From: an uncultured Eggerthella sp.
GTDB lineage: Bacteria > Actinomycetota > Coriobacteriia > Coriobacteriales > Eggerthellaceae
Direction: 5' to 3'
NCBI GenBank assembly: GCA_937998355.1
Contig: CALLDI010000003.1
Coordinates: 17,129-81,128 of the forward strand
DNA: 64,000 nucleotides
In this document: in pieces, positions 1 to 9,056 of the stretch
How the letters are laid out: every line of letters begins with the position of its first letter
Position numbering within the stretch: position 1 is the stretch's first letter
Notes under the pieces: generated by a model
Told to the model about the DNA's origin: nothing
Seen by the model: only the letters and a program-made list of their open reading frames with translations
Database searches by the model: none
Program-made: the position numbers and the translations under genes

Positions 1-185
1 GGCAGGCTGACGGTGCCGCGGAGCTGCTGGTCTGCCTGGCGCGTGTCGATGCCCAGACGAACATGCATCTCAACGGTCTCGTCGAAATCGGCGAATGCGA
101 TGTCCTTCACGAGCGCGAGCGCCTCGAGCGGAGCATACAGATCTTCGGTGACCTGCGCCTGTGCTGCTTCAAATTTCTTTCCCAT
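1..185 (-). CDS. rplA: 50S ribosomal protein L1, N-terminal part (cut by window edge)
   Basis: Only the first 61 codons are inside the window. The protein begins MGKKFEAAQAQVTEDLYAPL and continues with the L1-like stretch ALALVKDIAFADFDETVE. L1 binds 23S rRNA at the mobile L1 stalk and, in many bacteria, represses the rplKA mRNA. It follows rplK after 77 nt, the usual rplK-rplA pair downstream of nusG. The ATG at 185 is preceded by AAAGGAAT. Confidence 0.9.
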   Translation of the reverse strand, partial: MGKKFEAAQAQVTEDLYAPLEALALVKDIAFADFDETVEMHVRLGIDTRQADQQLRGTVSL

Positions 186-262
186 TGATCAAATTCCTTT
201 CGTGGTCATAGCGAGATATCTCTGCCACTTACCTGCGCACCAGGATCGGCGCGCGATTCAAC

Positions 263-766
263 TTATTCAGCCGATGCACCTTCGCCATCGAGGATAGCCT
301 TAAGGCGACGGGTGATGACGTATTCCTTCTTGGGCTCGCGACCCTCGATATTCACGCCCATGGAACGAGCGGTGCCCGCGATGATCTCCATTGCGGCTTC
401 GATGTCGTTAGCGTTCAGGTCCGGCATCTTGATCTCTGCGATCTCGCGCAGCTGGTCGAGAGAGAGCTCGCCCACCTTGCGGATCTGAGGAATGCCAGAA
501 CCGCTCTTGAGGCCCAGCTTCTCCTTGATAAGGAAGGCCGCGGGAGGGGTCTTGCAAACGAAGTCGAAGGTCTTGTCTTCGTAGACGGTGATCTCGACCG
601 GGATGATGGTGCCCGCTTTGTCCTGCGTCGCCGCATTGAAAGCCTGGCAGAACTGCATGATGTTAACGCCCTGAGCGCCCAGTGCGGGGCCTACAGGAGG
701 TGCCGGGTTAGCGCCACCGGCAGGAATCTGGAGCTTTACGAAGCCCGAAACATTCTTATCAGCCAC
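263..766 (-). CDS. rplK: 50S ribosomal protein L11 with C-terminal extension
   Basis: L11 forms the base of the GTPase-associated centre on 23S rRNA. The flexible proline-rich N-terminal segment (PAGGANPAPPVGPALG, residues about 16-31) and the rRNA-binding C-terminal domain ending IAGTARSMGVNIEG (to residue 142) are typical. The usual length is about 141 residues. This protein has 25 more (from REPKKEYVITRRLK onward), lysine/arginine-rich and then acidic. The operon is nusG-rplK-rplA. Identity is certain; the role of the tail is unknown. Confidence 0.97.
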   Translation of the reverse strand: MADKNVSGFVKLQIPAGGANPAPPVGPALGAQGVNIMQFCQAFNAATQDKAGTIIPVEITVYEDKTFDFVCKTPPAAFLIKEKLGLKSGSGIPQIRKVGELSLDQLREIAEIKMPDLNANDIEAAMEIIAGTARSMGVNIEGREPKKEYVITRRLKAILDGEGASAE

Positions 767-882
767 TTCAGTGTTCCTTTCAACTGAATGATCTCATTAC
801 CAAATATGACAAGCGTTTCAGTGAGAAGCCCTGTCCACACACAGGCACATCGACGCATTGTTAACAACGTTAAGTGTAGGTG

Positions 883-1413
883 CTAGATTCGCGCCACCTG
901 ATCGAAGGACAGCTCAACGGGGGTTTCGCGTCCGAAAATGGTGACCAGAACCTTGACCTTGCCCGACTCGGGCGATACCTCAGCAACGACGCCATCGAAT
1001 TCAGCCATCGGGCCGGAGACGACCTTGACGGCATCTCCCACTTCGAGGATCGTGGAGGTCTTCTTAGGTGCTTCGCGGCTCGTGCGCTTCATGATCTTGT
1101 TGTACTCTTCGCGCGTGAGAGGCTCAGGATTGCCCTGGCTTCCGACGAAACCGGTGACACCGGGAGTATTGCGCACAGCAGCCCAGCTACGGTCGTCGAG
1201 ATCCATACGGACCAAGACGTAACCGGGAAGCACTTTCTTTTCCGTCTCTACCCTGCGGCCACCCTCTTTGATCTCGATGACGGACTCGGTAGGGATCTCG
1301 ATAGCGAAGACGCGATCTTCGAGACCGAGGCTTTCGATGCGGGTCTCGAGGCTCTTCTTCACTTTGTTCTCATAGCCTGAATAGGTGTGCAAGACATACC
1401 ATTTTTTGCTCAT
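883..1413 (-). CDS. nusG: transcription elongation/termination factor NusG
   Basis: 176 aa, the usual NusG length. The N-terminal NGN domain opens KKWYVLHTYSGYENKVK, and a KOW motif lies near residues 123-150 (VGDAVKVVSGPMAEFDGVV). NusG binds the RNA polymerase clamp helices and links elongation to Rho or to ribosomal S10. Its stop is 116 nt upstream of rplK and its start is 5 nt after secE, so secE and nusG are cotranscribed. Confidence 0.97.
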   Translation of the reverse strand: MSKKWYVLHTYSGYENKVKKSLETRIESLGLEDRVFAIEIPTESVIEIKEGGRRVETEKKVLPGYVLVRMDLDDRSWAAVRNTPGVTGFVGSQGNPEPLTREEYNKIMKRTSREAPKKTSTILEVGDAVKVVSGPMAEFDGVVAEVSPESGKVKVLVTIFGRETPVELSFDQVARI

Positions 1414-1418
1414 AGGAC

Positions 1419-1820
1419 CTATGCTCCCAAACTAGAGATGGCGAACAGAAGCGGAGTGACGATCCAGTCGTCCAGGATGAGGGTGAACACGCCGAAGAAC
1501 AGCAAAGCGACGATGACGACGCCCGTCCACTGCATGACGTCCTGACGGCTCGGCCAGGTGACGCGACGCATTTCCGCGCGGACATCGAAGAAGAACTGGA
1601 AGCGACGCTTCTTGGGCTTCGCTTCTTCCTGCTTGATCTGATAATCCTGCAGGGTCTCTTGCTTCTCTTTTTCCTTCTTCTTGGCTTCCTTCTTCGCGAG
1701 AAGACCCTTCTTCTTGGGTTCTTCCTCGACAACTACCTCGACTTCACGCTCTTGCGCGACCTTCTTAGATGCCTTCTTCGCAGAAGCTTTAGCCTTTTGT
1801 GTTTTCGACTTCTTTGCCAT
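1419..1820 (-). CDS. secE: preprotein translocase subunit SecE
   Basis: 133 aa from the ATG at 1820 (MAKKSKTQKAKASAKK). The frame is open further upstream, but that part reads through the tRNA-Trp gene, so the longer start is rejected. The first 70 or so residues are lysine/glutamate-rich and probably soluble. The conserved SecE core follows (FDVRAEMRRVTWPSRQDVM), then one membrane helix (VVIVALLFFGVFTLILDDWI). SecE clamps SecY in the translocon. secY is in this window at 22.8 kb. The gene overlaps no neighbour and lies 5 nt before nusG. Confidence 0.93.
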   Translation of the reverse strand: MAKKSKTQKAKASAKKASKKVAQEREVEVVVEEEPKKKGLLAKKEAKKKEKEKQETLQDYQIKQEEAKPKKRRFQFFFDVRAEMRRVTWPSRQDVMQWTGVVIVALLFFGVFTLILDDWIVTPLLFAISSLGA

Positions 1821-1894
1821 ACAACTTCCTGATCTGGAAATCCAACAGTCTATAACGCCAAACAAGCAGCTATGAAGCTGCTCATTGAACAAGC

Positions 1895-1971
1895 TGGCAG
1901 GCCAGGAGGGACTCGAACCCCCAACATGCGGTTTTGGAGACCGCCGCTCTACCAATTGGAGCTACTGGCCT
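1895..1971 (-). tRNA. tRNA-Trp (anticodon CCA)
   Basis: The reverse complement folds as a full cloverleaf. The acceptor AGGCCAG pairs with CTGGCCT, followed by discriminator G and an encoded CCA. The anticodon loop CTCCAAA carries CCA, and the T loop is GTTCGAGTC. It sits between rpmG and secE, a place often taken by tRNA-Trp in bacteria. Confidence 0.95.
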
Positions 1972-1999
1972 ATGTTACGCCTACTCTAAACTCCCTGAT

Positions 2000-2149
2000 C
2001 TAGCGAGTTTCCTTATGCATGGTGTGATGACCACACCATTTGCAATATTTCTTGAACTCAATACGATCAGGATTATTCTGCTTGTTTTTCTTGGTCGTAT
2101 AGTTACGGCGCTTGCATTCAGTGCATGCCAAAGTGACCAAAGTACGCAT
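2000..2149 (-). CDS. rpmG: 50S ribosomal protein L33
   Basis: A 49-aa reading frame: MRTLVTLACTECKRRNYTTK and so on to MHKETR. Two CxxC pairs (CTEC near residue 9 and CKWC near 37) mark the zinc-ribbon form of L33, a large-subunit protein near the E site. It lies between tuf and tRNA-Trp, the order tuf-rpmG-(tRNA-Trp)-secE-nusG. The start ATG is preceded by AAAGGAGAATTC. Confidence 0.95.
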   Translation of the reverse strand: MRTLVTLACTECKRRNYTTKKNKQNNPDRIEFKKYCKWCGHHTMHKETR

Positions 2150-2204
2150 GAATTCTCCTTTGAATATTATTCGTGCGCTTGTGTTTACACATGAACTTAC
2201 GGAT

Positions 2205-2232
2205 AACTAGGCCCGCCTAAGCGGGCCTAGTC
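2205..2232 (-). terminator. hairpin between tuf and rpmG
   Basis: A perfect 10-bp stem, CTAGGCCCGC with GCGGGCCTAG, around a four-base loop, just after the tuf stop. No clear U-tract follows on the minus strand, so it may be a partial terminator or a processing/stability hairpin that adjusts expression of rpmG-secE-nusG relative to the highly expressed tuf. Confidence 0.55.
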
Positions 2233-2255
2233 AAACATTCTAGCAAAGGTTCGTG

Positions 2256-3458
<1,203 letters not shown>

Positions 3459-3523
3459 TCCGTCCTCCTTAAAAGGTTGATGTAGGAATTTACAAAAAGC
3501 TTACGGATGTAAGCGAATGAATT

Positions 3524-3600
3524 TGGTAGCGGTGACTGGATTCGAACCAGTGACGCCACGGGTATGAACCGTGTGCTCTGACCACCTGAGCTACACCGCC
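3524..3600 (-). tRNA. tRNA-Met (anticodon CAT, elongator type)
   Basis: Cloverleaf on the minus strand with acceptor GGCGGTG/CACCGCT, encoded CCA and anticodon loop TTCATAC. The anticodon stem CACGG/CCGTG lacks the three G-C pairs of initiator tRNA, so it is the elongator form. A CAT anticodon could also be read as isoleucine after lysidine modification; this was not tested. It is the last of three tRNAs before tuf. Confidence 0.9.
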
Positions 3601-3605
3601 AAAAC

Positions 3606-3685
<80 letters not shown>

Positions 3686-3770
3686 TGGTGGAAGTGCAAG
3701 GATTCGAACCTTGGAAGGCTGAGCCAACGGGTTTACAGCCCGTCCCATTTGACCGCTTTGGTACACTTCC
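3686..3770 (-). tRNA. tRNA-Tyr (anticodon GTA)
   Basis: An 85-nt class II tRNA with acceptor GGAAGTG/CACTTCC, anticodon loop CTGTAAA (GTA) and a long variable arm. CCA is encoded. It is the first gene after the promoter at 3847-3875. Confidence 0.95.
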
Positions 3771-3846
3771 ATAATTTCGCTTGTGTCATGTGTAATTTTC
3801 AAGCTGCCTGCCCAAATGAACCGCTTCGGTTCAATCGAGCAAAAGA

Positions 3847-3875
3847 ATAATAGGTGAGGAAAAGTTTTATGTCAA
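3847..3875 (-). promoter_or_regulatory. strong sigma70-type promoter for the tRNA-tuf-secE-nusG-rplKA unit
   Basis: On the minus strand TTGACA is followed by a 17-nt spacer and TATTAT, a near-consensus promoter. Transcription would start near 3840 and reach tRNA-Tyr after about 70 nt. The leader contains the short hairpin GAACCG/CGGTTC. Confidence 0.85.
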
Positions 3876-4141
3876 CACTTACCACGCCCCCGTGCGTATC
3901 TATTGGCTCGCCTGTATGAATTCGTGCGCAATCTGGGCGTTTCACCAGTTCATCATGGTATTCGTGGGTTGTAGAGGAGGATCTGCATGGCCATTGGCGC
4001 AGGCCTTGGTCGATTTTTCGCCCTCAATTCCCCTAAAAATTATGCACGAATTTTCGACAAACGGCTTGAGCGCGAAAACACCCTAGTTCGCTCCGTAGGA
4101 ATCCGAAGAACCCGATCATCTTGCTTCCTGAAAGAGAAGCA

Positions 4142-4306
4142 AGATTTGCTGCAGCTCCCTCTGCGACGACGGCAAGATTTGCTGCGGCGCCTGCTGCTGC
4201 GGCAACAGTAAGATTCGCTGCAGCTTCTACTGCGGCGATAGTAAGATTCGCTGCGGCTTCTACTGCGGCGATAGTAAGATTCGCAACGGAGTCTCTGCAG
4301 TAAAAC
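4142..4306. repeat. 33-bp tandem repeat (five copies)
   Basis: Five copies begin at 4142, 4175, 4211, 4244 and 4277. The spacing is 33, 36, 33 and 33 bp, with core AAGATTYGCTGC and TCTACTGCGGCGATAGT. The last two full units are nearly identical. Spacing divisible by three keeps a plus-strand frame open that encodes an 11-residue repeat (VRFAAASTAAI), but there is no convincing start or RBS. I treat it as a non-coding minisatellite. Confidence 0.85.
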
Positions 4307-4321
4307 GGGCTTTTTCAGCTT

Positions 4322-4480
4322 GGTATTTGCGATTGTACGCACACCTATTTTCTGCCCGAAAAATGCGACCTGGTATTTTGCCGGAATAAAGCATCTGTTG
4401 ATGAAGCAAAGTCTTAATATGGGCTCAAAACTGATCAAGAATAGTGCGTTTTGTGCATGCAAACGCAAATCCGTTGCAAA
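4322..4480. repeat. inverted-arm intergenic element, copy D
   Basis: Left arm at 4322-4343 (ATTTGCGATTGTACGCACA) and an inverted right arm at 4452-4472 (TGTGCATGCAAACGCAAAT), about 110 bp apart. It belongs to the dispersed family also found near 8.9, 32.1, 36.0, 44.5 and 60.7 kb. No reading frame inside looks like a gene. Confidence 0.65.
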
Positions 4481-4562
4481 AAATCGAGTTTTCACTGCAA
4501 AGCGGCCGCGCGCAGCACAACAGGCTGCGGATTTCACTTACACGAAGGTCAAGCGCTTGTCT

Positions 4563-4726
4563 AAGCAGTTATACAAGAGAGCGATCCAGCATAAGCACGT
4601 ACATAAGAGAGAGACTCAGATACGCAAGAGAGCGAGCTGACATGAGCACCTATACAAAAGTGCGACTAGACATAAGCGCCTATAGGAAGCGAACTGGCAT
4701 TAGCACCTATAACCTATACAAGAGAA
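4563..4726. repeat. degenerate tandem array of about 28-bp units
   Basis: Six loose units share the form CATRAGCACCTATACAARAG followed by a GCGACT-like end, each 22-36 bp long. The array runs directly into the hairpin at 4724-4752. No protein-coding gene covers it. Confidence 0.65.
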
Positions 4727-4764
4727 CGACCCGACAGAGGGTCGGGTCGTTCTTGGTGCTTTTT
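4724..4764 (+). terminator. intrinsic terminator-like hairpin
   Basis: A perfect 12-bp stem, GAACGACCCGAC with GTCGGGTCGTTC, around the loop AGAGG, then TTGGTGCTTTTT on the plus strand. The T-tract faces a plus-strand transcript although no clear plus-strand gene precedes it. It may also stop minus-strand transcripts from putP. Confidence 0.6.
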
Positions 4765-4793
4765 ATCTTATATATAGTAGGCGATTCAGGTCT

Positions 4794-4938
4794 CGAGCAA
4801 GGATCGCAAGCTTCGCGTAGAAGATGCGACTCTGTCTCTCGAGTAAAGATTGCCAACGCAGCACAGAAGATAGGGCCGCTTCTTGTGCAAAGATCACCAA
4901 CGCAGCGCGGAAGACAGATCCATGCTTCTTGAGCGACC
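4794..4938. repeat. degenerate tandem array of 44-46 bp units
   Basis: On the minus strand three units run 46, 44 and 46 bp. Each starts with a CTCAAGAAG-like segment, passes through ATCTTCYGYGCTGCGTTGG and ends ATCTTT. The units are diverged. It lies in the presumed 3' untranslated region of putP. Confidence 0.6.
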
Positions 4939-4977
4939 TCCCTAACGCGAGGGCGCGTCGATCGAGCTCGCCGTACT

Positions 4978-5092
4978 CCCCTAGCAGTCAGGTCGCACCC
5001 TAGCAACCTGCCTGCGACCTAACGATCGGCCTGCAGCCTAGCAGTCATGTCGCACCCTGGCAGTTGGTCTGCCCTAGCAGTCGGCCTGCATG
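4978..5092 (-). repeat. 19-bp tandem array starting inside the putP stop codon region
   Basis: On the minus strand six units of 19, 17, 19, 19, 19 and 19 bp end in ACTGCTAGG or a close variant. The first unit contains the last codons of putP and its TAG stop, so the array appears to have grown from the 3' end of that gene. Confidence 0.75.
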
Positions 5093-6636
5093 TAAGAGTC
5101 GAATTCCTCCTCGATCTCCTTCGAAGGCTTCGCGGTGAGCTTCGACACCACGATGATGACGATGAAGCTGAGGATGAAGCACGGCAGCAGCTCGTAGACA
5201 GCGAAGATGCCACCCAGCGGCTTGATGAGCTCGTGCCACACCACGACGCCGATCGCACCCGTGAGCATGCCAGCCACAGCACCCGGCAGATTCGTTCGCT
5301 TCCAATACAGTGCGAGCAACATGAGCGGGCCGAATGCCGCGCCGAAACCTGCCCATGCGTAGGACACGACCTGGAAGATGATCGAGTTCTCGTCGATGGC
5401 GATGAAGATGCCGAACAACAAGATGACCACGAGCGTGATGCGCGCCACGATCATGACCTGCGCGTCGGTAGCGTTCTTCTTGATGAGGCCGCGGAAGATG
5501 TTCTCCGCCACTGCCGAACCCGAAATGAGCAGGTAGGAAGACGAAGAGGACATGGCCGCGGCGAAGATGCCCGAAACCACGAGGCCGCACATGAAGGAAG
5601 GCAGCAGCATCTGCGCGAGCACGATGAAGATGTTCTCGGCCGCAGAGTTCGTGAGGAACTCGGTCGGCATGACCGCGCGACCGATGAGACCGATGGCCAC
5701 CGCGCAGAACAGCGAGATGACGACCCAGACCACCGCGATGATGCGGGACTTCTTGATCTCGTCGGAATTCTTCACGGACATGAAGCGCACGAGCACCTGC
5801 GGCATACCGAAGTAGCCAAGACCCCAGGCCAAGCAGGAGATGATGGCGATGATACCGTACTCGGTGGGCTCGCCAAAAGCGGGGAGGCCGTCGACGATGA
5901 GCTGGTTGCCGTTCGTGTCGACGATCGGAACCGCTTGCTGCGTACCGTCGAGGAAGCCCGGCAGCGACTGCAGGAACACGACGGTGTTCTCGACACCGCC
6001 GGCGGATGCGACCGAGCCGACGAAGACGATGACCAGGGCGCAGATCATGATGGTGCCCTGGATGAGGTCGGTGGTGGAGACCGCCAGATAGCCGCCCACG
6101 AAGGTGTAGAGGAACACGACCAGCGCGCCCAGCACCATCATGGTGGCGTAGTCGAGACCGAACAGCGTCGCGAAGAGCTTGCCGCAGGTCACGAAGCAAG
6201 AACCGACGTAGATGCTGAAGAACAGCAGGATGATGACCGCCGCGATGGTCATGAGGATGTGCTTCTTGTCGTGGAAGCGGTTCGAGAAGAAGTCCGGGAT
6301 GGTGATGGCGTTACCGGCCACCTCGGAGTACTTGCGCAGGCGCTTCGCCACGAACTTCCAGTTCAGGTACGTGCCGATAGCGAGACCGACCGCCGTCCAA
6401 ACCGCTTCGTTAGCGCCACAGAAGTACGCCAGACCCGGTAGGCCCATGAGCAGGTAGCCCGACATGTCGGAGGCTTCAGCGGACAGCGCCGTGAGCCACG
6501 GGCCGAGGCTTCGGCCGCCCAAGAAGTATTCTTCAGTGGAGCGATTCGACTTCTTCGCGTAGATGAAGCCGATGATGACCACCACGATGAAATAGAGGAG
6601 CATCGCGAACAATACCCAGAAATCACCAGAAATCAT
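5074..6636 (-). CDS. putP: sodium/proline symporter PutP
   Basis: 520 aa, the usual length for the solute:sodium symporter family. It has about 13 hydrophobic segments and opens MISGDFWVLFAMLLYFIVVV. Family motifs include EEYFLGGRSLGPWLTALSAEASDMSGYLLMGLPG and VGGYLAVSTTDLIQGTIM. It should import proline with Na+ across the cytoplasmic membrane. Pantothenate or other substrates of this superfamily cannot be fully excluded, but the motif set is PutP-like. It is divergent from the aminotransferase at 6769, and its 3' end seeds a 19-bp tandem array. Confidence 0.92.
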   Translation of the reverse strand: MISGDFWVLFAMLLYFIVVVIIGFIYAKKSNRSTEEYFLGGRSLGPWLTALSAEASDMSGYLLMGLPGLAYFCGANEAVWTAVGLAIGTYLNWKFVAKRLRKYSEVAGNAITIPDFFSNRFHDKKHILMTIAAVIILLFFSIYVGSCFVTCGKLFATLFGLDYATMMVLGALVVFLYTFVGGYLAVSTTDLIQGTIMICALVIVFVGSVASAGGVENTVVFLQSLPGFLDGTQQAVPIVDTNGNQLIVDGLPAFGEPTEYGIIAIISCLAWGLGYFGMPQVLVRFMSVKNSDEIKKSRIIAVVWVVISLFCAVAIGLIGRAVMPTEFLTNSAAENIFIVLAQMLLPSFMCGLVVSGIFAAAMSSSSSYLLISGSAVAENIFRGLIKKNATDAQVMIVARITLVVILLFGIFIAIDENSIIFQVVSYAWAGFGAAFGPLMLLALYWKRTNLPGAVAGMLTGAIGVVVWHELIKPLGGIFAVYELLPCFILSFIVIIVVSKLTAKPSKEIEEEFDSYMQADC

Positions 6637-6666
6637 GCTTCTTCCTTTTCGTTTACGGTTGTTGTC

Positions 6667-6694
6667 TTTGGAAAATTACCGCAGCGGATTATAC
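6667..6694 (+). promoter_or_regulatory. candidate promoter for the aminotransferase gene
   Basis: TTGGAA, a 16-nt spacer and TATACT on the plus strand, in the divergent region between putP and the aminotransferase. It would give a leader of about 70 nt. The -35 box is weak. Confidence 0.4.
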
Positions 6695-6768
6695 TCTAAC
6701 CATCGCCTATAAAATGTGTTTCGTGCGGTTAAATTCTGCATATGGAACGTAATACGAAAGGAAAAGGC

Positions 6769-8058
6769 ATGTCCACCTACGAAGAAATGACGCGAGAAGA
6801 ACTCCTGACGCTCAAGGAAGCGCTGCAGAAAGAATACGACGAATACTGCGCGCTCGACCTGTCGTTGAACATGGCGCGCGGCAAGCCGGCGGCCGATCAG
6901 CTCGATCTTTCTATGCCGATGCTCGATGTCATTTCCTCGGAATCCGCGTGCGTCGATGAAGACGGCACCGACCTGCGCAATTACGGCATCCTCGATGGCA
7001 TTCCCGAGGCGAAAGCGCTGATGGCATCCATGCTGGACGACGAGCCGGAGAACGTGATCGTGTTCGGCAACTCGAGCCTGAACATCATGTACGACACCGT
7101 GATGCGTTGCTGGGTGTTCGGCACGCTGGGCGCGACGCCGTGGAGCGAACTGGACGAAGTGAAGTTCCTCTGCCCTGTTCCTGGCTACGACCGCCACTTC
7201 GGCGTGACCGAAGCGTTCGGCATCAAGATGATCCCCGTCCCGATGACCGAGGACGGCCCCGACATGGACGTGGTGCGCGATCTGGTGGCCAACGACGCGA
7301 GCGTGAAGGGCATCTGGTGCGTGCCGAAGTATTCCAACCCTGGCGGCGTGACCTATTCCGATGAGGTCGTTCGCGCGCTGGCTTCCATGCCGACCGCAGC
7401 TGACGATTTCCGCATCTTCTGGGATAACGCATACACCGTGCATCACCTGTACGACGACGCAGCTGAACAGGATCAGCTGCTCGACATCGCCGAGGCGTGC
7501 GCTGAGGCGGGCAACCCGAACCGCTACTTCAAGTTCGGCTCGACCTCGAAGGTGACCCTGCCGGGCGCGGGCGTCGCAGCTATGGCGGCCAGCCCCGAGA
7601 ACATCGCCGACATCAAGGCTCGCATGGGCGTGCAGACCATCGGTCACGACAAGATCAACCAGTTGCGTCACGTCGCATTCCTGAAGGATGCCGACGGCAT
7701 CGCGGCGCACATGGCCAAGCATGCGGCCATCATCCGCCCGAAGTTCGAGCTGGTGCTGAAGACGCTCAGCGACGGACTTGAGGGAACGGGCTGCGGTTCG
7801 TGGAGCGATCCGCGCGGCGGCTACTTCATCTCCTTCGACGCGCCGGAAGGCACCGCGAAGCGCATCGTGGCGCTGGCGAAGGACGCAGGCGTTACCATGA
7901 CGGGCGCAGGCGCGACCTACCCCTACAAGAACGATCCGACGGACTCCAACATCCGCATCGCCCCTACCCTGCCGCCGCTCGAGGAGCTCGACCAGGCCAT
8001 GAAGGTGTTCGTGACCTGCGTGAAGCTGGCAGCCGTTGAAAAGCTGCTCGAACAATAA
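6769..8058 (+). CDS. PLP-dependent aminotransferase (aspartate aminotransferase-like, class I/II)
   Basis: 429 aa from the ATG at 6769, chosen because AAAGGAAAAGG stands 4-12 nt upstream; an in-frame ATG at 6742 lacks such a site. The sequence opens MSTYEEMTREELLTLKEALQ and contains LNMARGKP, YGILDGIPEAKALMA, WDNAYTVHHLY (PLP aspartate/tyrosine region) and FGSTSKVTLPGAG, with the Schiff-base lysine in SxxKxxxPG. This matches the atypical aspartate aminotransferase (Asp_aminotransf) family rather than E. coli AspC. Substrate preference is inferred. The carbonic anhydrase gene follows 73 nt later. Confidence 0.85.
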   Translation: MSTYEEMTREELLTLKEALQKEYDEYCALDLSLNMARGKPAADQLDLSMPMLDVISSESACVDEDGTDLRNYGILDGIPEAKALMASMLDDEPENVIVFGNSSLNIMYDTVMRCWVFGTLGATPWSELDEVKFLCPVPGYDRHFGVTEAFGIKMIPVPMTEDGPDMDVVRDLVANDASVKGIWCVPKYSNPGGVTYSDEVVRALASMPTAADDFRIFWDNAYTVHHLYDDAAEQDQLLDIAEACAEAGNPNRYFKFGSTSKVTLPGAGVAAMAASPENIADIKARMGVQTIGHDKINQLRHVAFLKDADGIAAHMAKHAAIIRPKFELVLKTLSDGLEGTGCGSWSDPRGGYFISFDAPEGTAKRIVALAKDAGVTMTGAGATYPYKNDPTDSNIRIAPTLPPLEELDQAMKVFVTCVKLAAVEKLLEQ

Positions 8059-8131
8059 TCGAAGCAACGAGTCATTTCGAAGCCTTACAAACCCAAACAC
8101 TCAGTCGTCACGATCGAAAGAAGAACATGCG

Positions 8132-8710
8132 ATGAAACTCGATAACGTCAAGCTCGATCCAACCTGCTACATTGCGAAGAACTGCACGCTTCTGGGCGAC
8201 GTGACCATCGGCGCGAAATCTTCCGTATTCCCTGGCGTGGTGATGCGCGGCGATCGTGCGCCCATCACGGTCGGCAAGAACAGCAACATCCAGGAGAACT
8301 GCGTGCTGCATGTCGATTTCGATCTACCGTGCACGATCGGCGACAACGTGACGGTCGGTCATAATGCGATCGTGCATTGTGCGACCATCGGCGACAATAC
8401 CATCGTTGGCATGGGATCGGTCGTGCTGGACGGCGCGGTGGTGGGCAAGGAATGCGTGATCGGCGCAGGTTCGGTGGTACCGAAAGGCATGCAGGTGCCC
8501 GATGGATCGCTGGTGTTGGGCGTTCCCGCCAAGGTGAAGGGCCCGATATCCGAGGAGCAGCGCGCCTACAACCAGACTTCAGCGGACGATTACGAAGCGA
8601 ACGCGCGCGAACTGGCCGATCTCGGCTTCTTCTATCGCGGCGCATCCGTTCCTGAAGACGCTCCCTATATCCGCCTCGCCCCACGCTACAACTATCAGTG
8701 CGTGCGCTAG
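8132..8710 (+). CDS. gamma-type carbonic anhydrase-like hexapeptide protein
   Basis: 192 aa from the ATG at 8132, preceded by GAAAGAAG; the longer frame reads back into the aminotransferase gene. Left-handed beta-helix hexapeptide repeats are clear (ITVGKNSNIQENCVLHVD, CTIGDNVTVGHNAIVH, TIGDNTIVGMGSVV). The three histidines (HVD, GHNAIVH) match the zinc ligands of the gamma-carbonic anhydrase/PaaY/YrdA family, whose members are trimers. Catalysis is not proven. The C-terminal 40 residues (RAYNQTSADDYEANARELAD) are helical and extra to the core. Confidence 0.85.
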   Translation: MKLDNVKLDPTCYIAKNCTLLGDVTIGAKSSVFPGVVMRGDRAPITVGKNSNIQENCVLHVDFDLPCTIGDNVTVGHNAIVHCATIGDNTIVGMGSVVLDGAVVGKECVIGAGSVVPKGMQVPDGSLVLGVPAKVKGPISEEQRAYNQTSADDYEANARELADLGFFYRGASVPEDAPYIRLAPRYNYQCVR

Positions 8711-8832
8711 GTGCTTGAGCTGAGAGCTTGCTGCGCGTTAGGACGCGTGGCTCAAGATCCCTACACGCGCACTGGATCGTTCGACTTGATGATTCGATGC
8801 GCGCGAATCGCTCCTCCAGCGAATGCCGTCTC

Positions 8833-9014
8833 TTTTCTGGCAGAGAATTGCGTTCGTATTGACGCAATTCTCTCACCATGCATGTGCGACCAGGCATTTG
8901 TCCCTCATGCTTATTCCGCTTTGCTGCAGGAAAAAAGACTGCTCATGCGTCACCCGCGGAAATGCCTTTCTGCTAAGCCTGCGTTGTCAATACGAACGCA
9001 ATTTCCTGCCAAAA
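8833..9014. repeat. inverted-arm intergenic element, copy E
   Basis: Left arm 8833-8863 (core AATTGCGTTCGTATTGAC) and inverted right arm 8986-9014 (core GTCAATACGAACGCAATT). Both arms carry TATTGAC where other copies have TATGCAC. The left arm also forms its own 11-bp hairpin, GAGAATTGCGT with ACGCAATTCTC (8843-8872). The 8711-9056 spacer holds nothing else that I recognise. Confidence 0.75.
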
Positions 9015-9056
9015 TATCAAGGTTCCTTGCAAAACAATGATTATAGAGCGATAGGA

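Noticed and set aside
3524..3600. Initiator tRNA-Met
   Set aside because: The three consecutive G-C pairs in the anticodon stem and the mismatched first acceptor pair of the initiator are missing.
4121..4303. 60-codon frame with RFAAA repeats as a real small protein
   Set aside because: No ATG or RBS at its start, and the repeat unit being a multiple of three accounts for the open frame.
4142..4306. CRISPR array in the 33-bp repeat region
   Set aside because: Repeats are directly adjacent with no unique spacers, and no cas genes are present.
5047..6441. Long plus-strand frame (464 codons) antisense to putP, and another minus-strand shadow
   Set aside because: Composition is dominated by His, Asp, Arg and Glu typical of antisense frames of membrane proteins.
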